Source of the DNA: Teratosphaeria epicoccoides
Taxonomy: Eukaryota; Ascomycota; Dothideomycetes; Mycosphaerellales; Teratosphaeriaceae
Assembly: GCA_021401465.1 (NCBI GenBank)
Contig: JADDMT010000150.1
Coordinates: 1-60,663 of the forward strand
Length of the DNA: 60,663 bases
Reading direction: 5' to 3'
Below, piece by piece: positions 32,845 through 43,266 of this stretch. The notes beneath the pieces are model-generated. The model worked only from the letters and a program-made list of their open reading frames with translations, had not been told where the DNA came from and did no database searches. The first letter of the stretch is position 1; each line of letters opens with the position of its first letter. The position numbers and the translations under genes are program-made.

Positions 32845-33755
32845 GCTGAGTGCGTAAGGCCATGCGACTTTGAGACGCCGAATTTGCTTAGAGGGCCAAG
32901 TTACGATGCCCATATCGCTCCCCGTCCACACCTGGTGATCGAATCGATGTTCACTACCATCGCACAGGCCCGAGTTGACCACCAAAGATTCCCACGTCCT
33001 TACAGAAAGGCAGTAGCCTCGCATACTGGCGTGCCACGCCAATCGCTAGTCGATAATTTCGTTCGGGATGCACTTGCCACCTTCGACCTTGATGAGCTCA
33101 CCTGTTGCGTTGGTATGGAAGAGGCGCTTGCTTAGGTTGTCCGTGGCTTCTGCACTCACTCCCGTTCCCTCTGCTGTCTTCGCGCCGCTGGCCACGTCTC
33201 TGGTGTTCTTGGCGGATGCCGACTTGGGCGTCTATGGCGGTATTGCAGAGCAGCTTGTGTGAGTCGAGGTCAGCCCACTAGCGCTTCAAGGAGCAGTGGG
33301 CGACGTCCTCGCGGCCAGAGCAGATGATGTCGCCATCATCCGTGCACATCGGGCGTTCAGCCACATCACATTCCGCCATCGCGCGATGTGTTGTGCTGCT
33401 TGACAAATGAAAAAGGGCAAAGTGATCCAGAAGAGATTTACGAAAGCAACACGCGTTTGTATGAATTCTTTTTGCAGCTTCGGCAGCACTTCCGAGAAAT
33501 ATATCACATGCACGTTGCTGACCAATCGTAAGAGGCGGGTGGCACGGCCGTTTGCGATCTTGAACATTGGATTTCCTCAAGCATTTAGAGAAGACGGCGC
33601 ATGTTACGAGCGCGGAACTCGAATACTTTTGGAGGGCCTCGTGTACTACATTCTACTCACGAATCCAGCAGACGTGACTACTTACGTCTAGGCACTTTGA
33701 CCACCACGCGTTATTCTCGTCTCTGCGCGCGTGCGTCATGGTCAAGCCCTTATGA
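32845..33755. other. Intergenic region downstream of PMS1
   Basis: Only short frames of no recognisable type were seen on either strand. Confidence 0.4.
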
Positions 33756-34963
33756 TCTGCAGACATGTCTGAGAGGATTCCGGGATACCGCGCCAGGCCC
33801 CGAGCTACTCGATGTCCTCAAGCAGCCGGGGCAGCCCAGTTGGCCGCCAAAGTCGCCTATCAAGGACTCTGAGATCCGTCTCCGTGACGCTGCGCCATTG
33901 ATCAAGCCATTGACAGCGGCCGCAGCACCTTCTGACTCGTGCTCCTTGACGTACTTCCATTGCTCGAGCAAGAGTGCCCACTTCTCCGGCGTAATCTCTT
34001 TCAACACCCTCTGCCGGTGCAAAAGGAGGCGCGGGCCCTTGCCGATTACATCATCCACCTCATTGCTCCACTCGTGCCACCTCTGAATGTGGTATCGACA
34101 GAAATCCGGATGCCTCTGCGATTTCCACGCTGAGCGGCTCCCGGTCTTGGCGGACTACCAGGACGTTGCCAATATCCTTCTGCCACACCCGACCTGCCCA
34201 GGCCCACATGCCCGAATGCGGATCAACACTCACGTCCATGAATGTGCACTCCTAATTATTGTGATTACTTGCCTCGACGAAGGCTTTGTCTGCTGGGTAC
34301 TTGATAGTATAGACGGGCATGCCGACAAGCTTCGACATCGTGCTGATATCCTTGGTCGAGTCCAGAGCGGGGTGACTTCTTGGGATCTTGACCGGTTCGA
34401 CACGATACCCGCCACGCAGACGCAACTCACCGTGGCACCTGGATTTGACCGCTTCGATCTTTGGGCCCTCACGAGCTTGATTTGCTTCCGTGTCATAGTT
34501 GAGGAAGTAAGCCATGACATCTGCGTAGCTATTCATATCCATGTCTTGAAACTCGTCCCTGAAGTGTCCACCCAGATGATCGATGCTCATGCCGTCGCAG
34601 GGTGCAAACATCGGACCATCCCATTTCCTAGTTGCACGTTGTCCGGTAGCATTGGGAGCACCATGTTGTGCTTCTCGTAGTACCCGTAGGAATTGTCGTC
34701 GAACATGACCGTGACGGTGGCCGGGAGAGGCGTGCCTAGAAGGTCGTTCCTGCTGATTGGCAGTGCATCACATATGGTACCAGGCATCACCGTCTCGCAG
34801 TCAACCTTTCCTTTTCTCCCAGTCGCGAGTGTACTTTACATCACTTGAACTCTGGCTTCTTGGCATCTGCTGGCAAGACGATGACACGGACGAAGACCTC
34901 GGACGGACGCTCCTGAAAGTCGTTCAACGAGCTGCATAAGAGTTTATATCGGCTAGTTGGCAT
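33756..34963 (-). pseudogene. Multi-exon or decayed gene of unknown family
   Basis: On the minus strand several protein-like blocks follow one another in different frames. From ATG 34963 comes FQERPSEVFVRVIVLPADAKKPEFK, then a stop. Another block contains ISRNDLLGTPLPATVTVMFDDNSYGYYEKHNMVLPML and ends at TGA near 34,587. A third holds SIDHLGGHFRDEFQDMDMNSYADVMAYFLNYDTE (34,611-34,252). The last is EVDDVIGKGPRLLLHRQRVLKEITPEKWALLLEQW (34,058-33,756). A 76-bp intron (GTAATC...GGGCAG) can bridge the third block to RVWQKDIGNVLVV. The second and third blocks overlap in shifted frames with no room for an intron, so at least one frameshift is likely. I do not recognise the family. It may be a recent pseudogene. 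Confidence 0.4.
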
Positions 34964-35543
34964 TCGGCGGAGCAATATGTGGTTTTCTTACAGCCGCTGC
35001 AAGTATGTGCTCTTTTGTGACCAGGAGTCTTAAGTAACTGATTGTCTCAGGATACAATGGAACTTGCGATAGCATTGCACTCACCCTTCATCTGTGCAAG
35101 TCGGACAGAGCGCCATCTTGACCGCAACAATCGTTTTTGTGCAGGTGCCGCAGTCAAAGTCTGGTGTGCAGCTTCAAAAGCTGGTGCTTACAGTTCGTCG
35201 AAGCTTTGGCCCAGGCTTTCTCGGCCCCACTTTCACATGCAGGTGACTGATCTGGCACTCGAAACAACGAGGACACATGTGACGAGCAACGGCCGACAGG
35301 TGCCTCATGTGTATCTGCTGCTTCTGAAATCTCTCGACCTTCGCATGTCTCGCTGGACCGCTTTGAGGTACATATTCAGCTTCCAAAGTTTGTTGTGGCG
35401 GAATTTCCAATACGCATAGACCGTTGAGGACCTCACCGCTCGCTGCTCACGTTATCCAGCTTATCGCACAGTCGCGAGCTCCCACAGAGTTTGCACAGAT
35501 TCTCTATACTGCAGGTCATAATGCACGGAATCGAGAGTGCTTA
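34964..35543. other. Intergenic region
   Basis: It lies between the start of the broken unknown locus and the 3' end of the Zn2Cys6 regulator. No gene, RNA or motif was recognised. Confidence 0.4.
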
Positions 35544-37775
35544 TTAGAACGCTATCTTGCTAAGCGCATCTTGGAGGACTTCCCTCCTCGTCTTGTGCAT
35601 CTTAACGTTACCACCGTACCGACTCAGTAGATCAATCATCCTCACCACATCTTGTCGTCCCTTCTCATAGATCGGATCAACATCTGCCATGCCGTCAACA
35701 TCCAATGGCGGTGGGTACGCAGTCAGTAGGCGAGCAATCAACCGGGATTCTTCGAAGGCACGATGCTGCATGATCCACCACACACCTGCCTCTCTTTCGA
35801 ACAGGGCCCAAAGCTTGAAAAAAGCCCATATAGCTTCGTGTGCGGCTTCGAGTGCCAGCTTGGTGGAGCACTCGACACCAGCAGCATCATTCTCTGTGGC
35901 GTAAACGATCATCAGACAGTGATAGTAGTTTGAAGACAGGAAAAGATTTTGGCGGGCGCCACGAGGGTGCAAACTTGCTTGCTGTTGTAATGTAGCATAA
36001 TCCAGATTCGTAAGATACGGCGGGAATGACTTGTGTAGTCGCTTGAAGGCGGCCACAATGGAGTCGCGGTGGCGCGGACTGCTTGCTATTGGCAATGATA
36101 GCGAGCCTGGTGATGATAAGTTCTCCTGTACTAGGTTGCCGAGATGCCACATACAGCGCATATAGGATACGTCGCTTTTCATGGTGCCTGGATCGACGAT
36201 ATGATGCGGTTGCGGAGGGTCTAATGGCTCGCAAGCCTGTGGAGCTATGACATTGATACTCATAAGGTTCTCGACCCGCGACTGACTCATTAAACAAGTG
36301 TCCAGGCCGTCCATGCTCAGCTCGTTCGCGTCAGTCAACGATTCGACTGGAACATCGCTGTGGGTCGCTGTTGGTGGCAGCTTTGTCACAGTGGTCAGAA
36401 AGGTGTCATGAAGGAAGACCGCTTGCCACAGCTTCCGCCTCTGCTGCTTCTCAAGTACAGGTGCACCCGGGACAATGACCTCTGGGTCCCGATGTAGCCG
36501 CAGAGCATACGCTTGGCGTAGATGTATGCCTGCCCAAGCGTAGGCGTCGGAAGCATGATTGTCGTTCATAAGGAAGTACGACATGAGTAACATGGCTTGT
36601 ATAGCGCGCATACAAGTTCGGTTGAGATATGAGTATAATCGTAGAGACTGGTTGGCTGCTGAACAGTAGAATTCTGCCGTCTGTGATCGTTCTTCGTGCG
36701 ATGGAGAGTCCATGAATTGTGTGCCCAAGGCATACATCGCGTAATATAGAGCTAAGAAAGAGGCGTCCATCAGATTCTTCTGCTCCAGTGGTAGTGCCCA
36801 GAATCGTTCGTAGTCTGTGTAAAAGCTTCGCCTATGCATAAACGGTAATACCGGGTCGACTGTTTCGAAATACTTGGCCACGAGAATATCGGCCTGATCT
36901 TTCGAGGGCAGAACACTTATGACCTCGGCGAGACCACCCTGACAGGTCCAGTAATTTGAGAAGGGGTGCTGTGATCCCACGCCAAAGACATTGGATGGAG
37001 AGGAATGAGAATATGGAGGGACTGATAGCATGAATGGCGACGACCCAGTTGACGAGAAAGACTTGCGTTGAAGCCTGCTGTCAATCTTTGTCTGGTCGTT
37101 CTCGGATGCTGCCGTAGGTGGCGTGACAACTGCTGAGGTCGTACTCCTTTTACGAATCTTGTTTGGTGGCTTGGTAACGCATCTTGCTTTACTGCCTTGC
37201 CCATTCTTGCTACCAGCGGAAGCTATGACATTTGCTACTGCGGTATACTCACAACTGGACTGGCGCTTGAAGCAAGCCAGACAAGGCCGTGCTCGATCAC
37301 ATTTTGTCTTCCGTTCAACGCATTCAAGGCAGGACAGCGTCGGCTTGTTGCGTCTCTGCTTGGGCTTAACGGGCTTCTCGGACTGATTAGCATCGCCACT
37401 GTACTCAGTTTTGATAGTCGCTGACGCTGTGGTCCCATTGCCGCTGATGCTGCTTCCAACACTATCCGGAGGTCCAAGTAATAGATCCGGCACGGCATCG
37501 AACAACTCTAAGTCCGGTAGCGGGTCAATCGTTGAGTCGCTGTCCAAATACAGCGTATTGCTTGCGACATGCATGGCTCCGTGATCGGTATAGCTTGTCA
37601 TCTGGTGGGCACCCACTGGATGACTGGGTCCGGGAATACGTGGTATAGCAGATTTCCGGCGTGGAGATATCATGCACTGAGCCGCATCGGCGTAGCACCT
37701 CTCAAATTCGTTGCAGACCGGGAATAGGAAGCAGGTGCGACGTGAGAAATCGTCCGTTAGAATATGGCGCCGCAT
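35544..37775 (-). CDS. Zn2Cys6 fungal transcription factor
   Basis: An uninterrupted frame gives 743 residues. The binuclear zinc cluster at residues 149-175 has spacing C-x2-C-x6-C-x5-C-x2-C-x6-C (CLECVERKTKCDRARPC...). It is preceded by a Lys/Arg stretch and followed by a basic, Ser/Thr-rich linker. The fungal-specific transcription factor domain begins around ILVAKYFETVDPVLPFMHRRSF (about 298) and includes the GIHLRQAYALRLHRDPE block. It should be a nuclear DNA-binding regulator. No biosynthetic neighbours indicate a target pathway. Its start may be the first ATG or one 34 codons in (MISPRRKS). Confidence 0.93.
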   Translation of the reverse strand: MRRHILTDDFSRRTCFLFPVCNEFERCYADAAQCMISPRRKSAIPRIPGPSHPVGAHQMTSYTDHGAMHVASNTLYLDSDSTIDPLPDLELFDAVPDLLLGPPDSVGSSISGNGTTASATIKTEYSGDANQSEKPVKPKQRRNKPTLSCLECVERKTKCDRARPCLACFKRQSSCEYTAVANVIASAGSKNGQGSKARCVTKPPNKIRKRSTTSAVVTPPTAASENDQTKIDSRLQRKSFSSTGSSPFMLSVPPYSHSSPSNVFGVGSQHPFSNYWTCQGGLAEVISVLPSKDQADILVAKYFETVDPVLPFMHRRSFYTDYERFWALPLEQKNLMDASFLALYYAMYALGTQFMDSPSHEERSQTAEFYCSAANQSLRLYSYLNRTCMRAIQAMLLMSYFLMNDNHASDAYAWAGIHLRQAYALRLHRDPEVIVPGAPVLEKQQRRKLWQAVFLHDTFLTTVTKLPPTATHSDVPVESLTDANELSMDGLDTCLMSQSRVENLMSINVIAPQACEPLDPPQPHHIVDPGTMKSDVSYMRCMWHLGNLVQENLSSPGSLSLPIASSPRHRDSIVAAFKRLHKSFPPYLTNLDYATLQQQASLHPRGARQNLFLSSNYYHCLMIVYATENDAAGVECSTKLALEAAHEAIWAFFKLWALFEREAGVWWIMQHRAFEESRLIARLLTAYPPPLDVDGMADVDPIYEKGRQDVVRMIDLLSRYGGNVKMHKTRREVLQDALSKIAF

Positions 37776-38374
37776 TCAGAATAGTAGTGATGAATGTCAT
37801 TCACCTGCGCGGGCGACCCCTCTTCTCTCAGCGTTTGGACCAAGGTTGTTCTTGCAACATCACGTGTACGCTGCATGATTCATGGGTCCAGTCGCCACCT
37901 GCGGCAGGAGGTGTGGCCCTGGAAGTCGAATCTCCGCTGTGTCAGTCAGCTTTTGCGTTGAGTCGCTTATGTCACAATGGGATGCTCAAAGTAAAGTGCT
38001 GCTTACCCTTGATCACTCACTCAGTGAGAAGCCCCCGGGCCGGTACCAGCGCAAGATGACGCCCGGCCATCGCCAAGTGGCTTCCCTCAGCAGGTCAGCA
38101 ACGCACCAATGATGATCACTCCCATGTCTTCTGCCAACGATCTCGGGGCGCTGTACATTCGATACACATCTGGTCACCAATTCGGCGGAAGCGGTCACAT
38201 CACTGATCCATCGATTTGCGACTGGATTTCTACCGAGAAGTATCGTGTTTTGCGCCCATCAGCTGCCTACTGGCCCGTTCGCGGAGAAAACTTACCTAAA
38301 TCTTCGCGAGGTAGCTCGGGCTTACAAAGACTTGCCGTGTCCATAGCGACCAAGGGTCAACTGGTAATAAGTGG
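37776..38374. promoter_or_regulatory. Upstream region of the Zn2Cys6 regulator
   Basis: About 600 bp without a supported gene. The part adjoining 37,775 should hold the regulator's promoter. A short plus-strand frame (38,109-38,378) shows no family resemblance. Confidence 0.35.
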
Positions 38375-38730
38375 TTGAATGCCTTACCGCAAGCTCGATC
38401 CGAGCCTGCGAATCTTAGCACGATTGTGGACGCTGAGTTGAATTTCTATGCGAAATGGGGCCTAGGACCCTCAGGCTATGCGCACGTACTGAACACCGCA
38501 GGCTTGCAGGAAGTATGGAAATTGGCAAAGGAAGAGGGAATCGGCAACAGACCCGCGGAAATTGGAGGTCAATGGCCGAAGTCTGGCTTCTGGGCAGTCG
38601 ATGCTGACGGTACGGTCAAATGGGGTCGTCCAGCGGACCAGCGAAGAGTGCTGATGATGTGCCGAGCGGTGAAAGACTCATGAGACTGTCAATGCCGATG
38701 CCGAGAAGCTGCCGATCGATGAATCACGCC
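38375..38730 (+). pseudogene. C-terminal remnant of an AhpC/TSA-type (thioredoxin-fold) peroxiredoxin-like protein
   Basis: The frame has no ATG at its left end and starts inside a domain. It carries the family's C-terminal blocks: NFYAKWGLGPSGYAHVLN, VWKLAKEEGIGNRPAE, and QWPKSGFWAVDADGTVKWG. Right after KWG the true continuation (GPAKSADDVPSG) lies in another frame, which indicates a small duplication or insertion. The catalytic-cysteine half of the thioredoxin fold is absent upstream. It lies at the edge of the repeat block. Intact relatives are fungal thiol-antioxidant proteins. Confidence 0.6.
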
Positions 38731-39284
38731 TGGCGTAGGGGCGCCCAGACGTCAGGCCATGGTATTACTAGAGGGATGGCTTCTGCGGTACGCAGAAGCT
38801 CCGCGCTAGGCAGTGAAATCACGTGTGTAGAATGGCGTTATCAGAAGCACAGCTAGACTTAAAGCAATCGCCTTATTAAACACAAGAACAGACAAATTTA
38901 TGTCTAACTTAGCATAGTACTTGCTGTTAAGGACTCCTCTACCTCTATAGTAACACCTCTATAATAGCAGACTATACTAGCTCCTACATCTCGCTTATGT
39001 GTAAAGGATTATTAATTATAAATTACAGATAATCTCTATAGTAGTATAAGCTCCCTAGTAAGCAAGCTCCCTAGTAAGCAAGCTCCCTAGTAAGCAAGCT
39101 CCCTAGTAAGCAAGCTCCCTAGTAAGCAAGCTCCCTAGTAAGCAAGCTCCCTAGTAAGCAAGCTCCCTAGTAAGCAAGCTCCCTAGTAAGCAAGCTCCCT
39201 AAGCAAGCTCCCTAATAGTATAAGAGGCATAGTAACACTGTTTTTAATATTCTCTAATAGCTTATAACATGTAAAATGTTAAAT
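38731..39284. other. Gene island to repeat transition, AT-rich
   Basis: From about 38,860 the sequence turns AT- and CTAG-rich with no frames, the signature of the repeats that follow. It contains the 16-bp tandem array listed separately. No gene seen. Confidence 0.55.
39048..39214. repeat. 16-bp tandem repeat array (AAGCTCCCTAGTAAGC), about ten units
   Basis: Nearly perfect head-to-tail copies of AAGCTCCCTAGTAAGC run from 39,048. The last unit is shortened (lacking TAGT). There are no spacers, so it is a minisatellite and not a CRISPR array. Each unit contains a CTAG. Confidence 0.9.
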
Positions 39285-39674
39285 TGTGACAGGCACATGC
39301 TACTAAGGAAAGGGTACTAGCCTAAGGCAGTATGTAGCCTTAGGCACCTTAAGGCCTAATCATGTGACCCTATAGTCTTAGTAGGAGAGAGTATATCTTC
39401 CTCTCTTAATAGGGCACCATTTTATCTGATAGTTAGACAATTATATACATTTACTTGTACTATACCTAACTAGTACCTCTTTAGTTGCTACTTCTAGTAT
39501 AATTTAACCTTTATATAACCTTAGGTTTTAACAGGTTATAAGCCTAGGTTCTACCTATAGCTAGAAGAGACAAGCTAAGTTAGAAGGGTATACTTAATCT
39601 ACCGATTAATTAAGGGCAGACTAGAGGCTATTACTACCCTGTATTAGAAGACTAGAGTTAAGCTCCTAAGATAC
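39285..39674 (+). mobile_element. Left part of a Copia-like relic: putative 249-bp LTR (39,285-39,533) and leader
   Basis: The segment 39,285-39,533 starts TGTGACAGG and ends TTTTAACA, fitting TG...CA LTR ends. It is followed by GGTTATAAGCC, a plausible primer-binding region, and a decayed frame ending ...KLLRY. Exactly there Gypsy A1 has inserted. The frame resumes after A1 at 53,620. The Copia label is inferred from LTR size and layout; no RT is seen. Confidence 0.45.
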
Positions 39675-40115
39675 TGTCATAAGTGTTAGGAGTACTACGG
39701 GTTTTAGGATCATAAGGGTCCTAAGTGCTATGAGTTATAGGCATAGTCATAGGAGAAAGGATCTATTACATAAGGATAGATCCCTAGATCTGTAGGGTTA
39801 GTCTATAGATCTACAGGCCTACAAGGAAGAAGGGATCTGTTACATGATAACAGACCCTTAGATCTGTAGGGTTAGTCTATAGATCTATAGACACGGATCT
39901 GTTAGGTCTGTTAACAGATCTAACAGAGCTACTCTGTCTCTCTAGTATATAGGGATAGCTTCAGGACAGGTAGTTAGGAGCTTCGTGCTTAATTTAATTC
40001 CCTTTCCCTAGGGGATAGTTAGTTACAAGGTTAACTGCTATTGTCGATATTCTTCACAGCTCTGCGAGTCTAACACCTAGTTACCTTCCTGCTATTAGCA
40101 CCTACCCTTATGACA
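39675..40115 (+). repeat. 5' LTR of A1 (441 bp)
   Basis: It begins TGTCATAAGTGTTAGG and ends CACCTACCCTTATGACA, giving short inverted ends TGTCAT/ATGACA. It contains two diverged copies of a module with GGATCTGT...ACAGATC inverted arms and a TATA-like TAGTATATAGGG about 160 bp before its end. Confidence 0.92.
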
Positions 40116-41608
40116 TTTTGAGCACTACTTCTAAGGAAGTATTAGGGGACTTGTCGAGCGCTTAACATACGCCTATATTAAGTAGTTCTTTAGCTGTTAG
40201 TTTAACTTCTAGCGACAATTAACTAACACTACAAGAACAAGTTGCCGCTATACCTCAGATTACGTAGTAGCTCGAATCTATTTACCTTAGCGAGATAGCT
40301 CTAGCATCTGTCGCAGGTTTAACTACTAGGAATAGACATAGCAATAACAGCTTCAAGATAGGAAGCCCTACAGAGTTTACAGGATAACGATCTCAGGTCG
40401 AGATGTTTATCCTATAATGCTAGTTAGTATTTAACGTAGATACAGAACAGTTTACAACACATTATAAGCGAATGATGTACATTATCTCTTACCTAAAGGG
40501 ACTAGCGTTCGAGTTTATCTAGCCTCATCTAACAGATTATCTAGATCATGTTAGTAACGTCAAAGCTAGGAAGACGACAACTAGGGAGATTCTTAACTTA
40601 GACAAGTCTTTGTTTAAGGCATTACGCAAAGCGTTTAGGCTTAGTAATAAGCAACAAGAGGCCGAGAGAGCTCTCCTAGGAATCTAGCAGAAGGGCTCTG
40701 CCATTAAGTACCGCGCGGACTTTTAGACCCTCTCTGCTTAAGTCGACTAGAATGATAATGCTTTAGCCGCTTAGTTCTACTAGGGACTAAAGGAGACAGT
40801 TAAAGACGAAATTGCCTGAGGAGATTAGCTAACGACATTCAAGGAAATAAGCGATCTCGCGATTAGAATCGATAATCGCATCTAGGAACGACAGCAAGAA
40901 TGACAACATAGAAATTGCAAGCTAGCACAGGCTAACTATAAGGTCTAACGATTAGCACTAAAATGGCGAAGCGATTACTATAGTCTCTAACCTATAGAGT
41001 TAGATGCGACTAAGGGGCGTCTAAGGAATGGACCCTAAGGAAAGCCGCAGAAGGGCTCTCCTCCCTAGAATGGTCTAAAGAAGCTATTCGACAAGAGTAA
41101 TCTCAAGTGCTATAACTGTAGAAAGAAAGGACACTTTGCCCGCGAGTGTTTTGCTAAGAGGCAACGACAAGAACTGCCTAGGATAGAGCAGGCTTGCGCA
41201 ACCATAATAGCGCCTTAGCAAAAGGCCGCTACTACTCGAGAACCGGACTATGCCGTACTTACTTAGACTGCGTGCTACGACGACGATTGTCGAATTCACA
41301 TGAGTAATAAAGATAGTTCCGGATAGTACCCTAGCCGAAACAAGGCATAGTCGATCTGTGCGCTAAGAGGTACACCTTCTAGTGCAACAGTCCTGAGGCA
41401 ATAGGAGCTAGAAGAAGAAGAAGAAGGTTCGGACGACAACTACGAGATTGTCGAAGCCGTCATTCCTGATTCTAAGGAAGACGAGAGCATAGAGCGATAG
41501 GCCATGCTACCGCATGACATCAGGCTCGATATTATCCGAATCATATAGAACTAGTAGGCTTAGGCTTGCCTATGGATTAATAGAGTATAACATGTCGACT
41601 AGCTTTAG

Positions 41609-42098
41609 TGTCATAAGGGTAGGTGCTAATGGCAGGAAGGTGACCAGGTGTTAGACTCGGGAGCTGTGAAGAATATCGACAATGGCAGTTGACCTTGTAA
41701 CTGACTCTCCTCTAAGCAAGAGAGGATTAAATTGAGATTAAGCACGAAGCTCCTAACTGCCTGTCCTAAAGCCATCCCTATATACTAGAGAGCGACAGAG
41801 CAGCTCTGTTAGATCTGTCGACAGACCCGACAGATCCGTGTCTGTAGATCTATGGACTAACCCTACAGATCTAAGGGTCTGTCATCACATGACAGATCCC
41901 TTCTTCCTTGCAAGCCTATAGATCTGTAGACTAACCCTACAGATCTAGGGATCTGTCCTCACGTGACAGATCCTTTCTTCTATGACTATGCCTATGACTT
42001 ATAGTACTCCTATAACGGTACTATGACTCATAGCACTTAGGACCTACATGATCCTGTATCCTACAGTACTCCGGATAGTACTCCTAACACTCATGACA
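41609..42098 (-). repeat. 3' LTR of A2 (490 bp)
   Basis: Reads TGTCATGAGTGTTAGG...CTTATGACA on the minus strand. The purine tract AAGAGGGGGATAG adjoins it internally. Compared with A1 it carries about 49 extra bp, mostly a repeated CTATGAGTCATAG-type unit near its start. Confidence 0.92.
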
Positions 42099-42177
42099 CT
42101 ATCCCCCTCTTAGTCTAGCTCGTCCCTAAGCTACCTCATTAGTGCGGGGTTTCTCTTGTTTCTTCTTTCAAACTGTG

Positions 42178-42693
42178 ATGTCTTCTCTTTCTACATCACT
42201 GCCTTGTGTCATTCTAGACACTAACGCCCCTTCAACGCAGAAACGCAAACGCCGCGCGAATCGAATCTATCGTCAGGGCCAGGACAGCATGAAGTCCTGT
42301 ACTTAGTGTCAAGAGCTAAAGCTCGTCTGTCGGGTACACATTTCCTTAGGGAAATGTTCGTAATGTTACTTTAGCAACTGTCGGAGTTACGACGCGAAGG
42401 TGACAGAGGTCGAATAGAAGAAGTTAGGCGATTAGCGGAAAAGACTAATTGCCGATCTCGATCGTGCGAAGGTAGTCCTAGCCGAAGCTTCGCAGAAGAT
42501 GCTAGAGGCGCATGCGAAGGAGATGCGTCTTCGAAAACAGTTAGACGCAGTCGACCGGGAGGTCGAAGATGGTCGCGCTCTCGAGGAGCGCGAGATCAGG
42601 GAGGAGGAGGCCGAGGAACAAGCTCTTGCGCAGGCCGGGTTTCTTCTTGACCTAGATCCTTCCGCGGGTCTCGCTCTTAGTCCTACGACATAG
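42178..42693 (+). pseudogene. Antisense accessory ORF of family-A Gypsy (A2 copy): Zn2Cys6-like cluster plus coiled coil
   Basis: It runs opposite to A2's pol, between the chromodomain end and the 3' LTR. ATG 42,178 starts a frame of about 170 codons interrupted by three TAG and one TAA, each explicable as a mutated Trp or Gln codon. A basic segment (QKRKRRANRIYR) precedes six cysteines at 42,298-42,381 with spacing C-x2-C-x6-C-x8-C-x2-C-x4-C. A strongly coiled-coil, Glu/Arg/Lys-rich region follows (SQKMLEAHAKEMRLRKQLDA...). After the TAG at 42,691 the same frame can be read on to about 42,808, next to the chromodomain end. The A1 copy (53,097 to about 52,460, minus) preserves all six cysteines. 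This resembles a Zn2Cys6 DNA-binding protein with a dimerisation helix. Function unknown. Confidence 0.6.
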
Positions 42694-42936
42694 AGCGCAA
42701 TGGAGGGTTTCGCTAACTCCTCATATTAGGGTTTCCTGGATGGCGTGATAGCCGAGCCGGTCGACAGCGTCCCGCAGGAGTCTAGTCGTGGCTTAGGATC
42801 TTCTTCCTAGGTTCGTTCCTTTCTCGAAACTTCGTATCTTTTGCTGATAGTTTCGCAGGTGTTCTAGGGGTTCCTAGGTGTTCTCGGTACTCCCATATCC
42901 TTCCCATTTTACTAAGTACTGTCGCTGTCCGTCCTG

Positions 42937-43266
42937 CTAGCGAGTGTCGATAATCCTTTCGACAGAGTACTCCGGTTCTTCTACTTCAGGGTCGAGTAGT
43001 AAGGGTTCTGATTGCAGTGCGGCGTCTGGCGCTGCTTGTTCTAGCAGAGAGACATAGAACACAGGGTGTATTCTCATCTGCTCGGGTAGCTGTAATTCAA
43101 AATTGACTGGTCCTGTCTTGGCCTTGATCCTGAATAGTCCTAGTTTTACAGCGTCCAGTTTTTTACTCGGTTTGTCCGATTTGATGTGACGGCGGAGGAG
43201 ATACACCTTGTCCCCCTCCTTTAGAATTAGTCCCTTAATTCTCTTACGATTCGCGTACCGTGCCAT
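42937..43266 (-). pseudogene. Integrase C-terminal segment of A2 pol
   Basis: This 109-codon open stretch is typical of the Gypsy integrase C-terminus (GDKVYLLRRHIKSDKPSKKLD, then IHPVFYVSLLE). It is followed after stops by a chromodomain-like YLVKWEGYG segment. It places A2 in the chromovirus group. Confidence 0.8.

Noticed and set aside
39048..39214. CRISPR-like array
   Set aside because: Units are contiguous without spacers, and the genome is eukaryotic.
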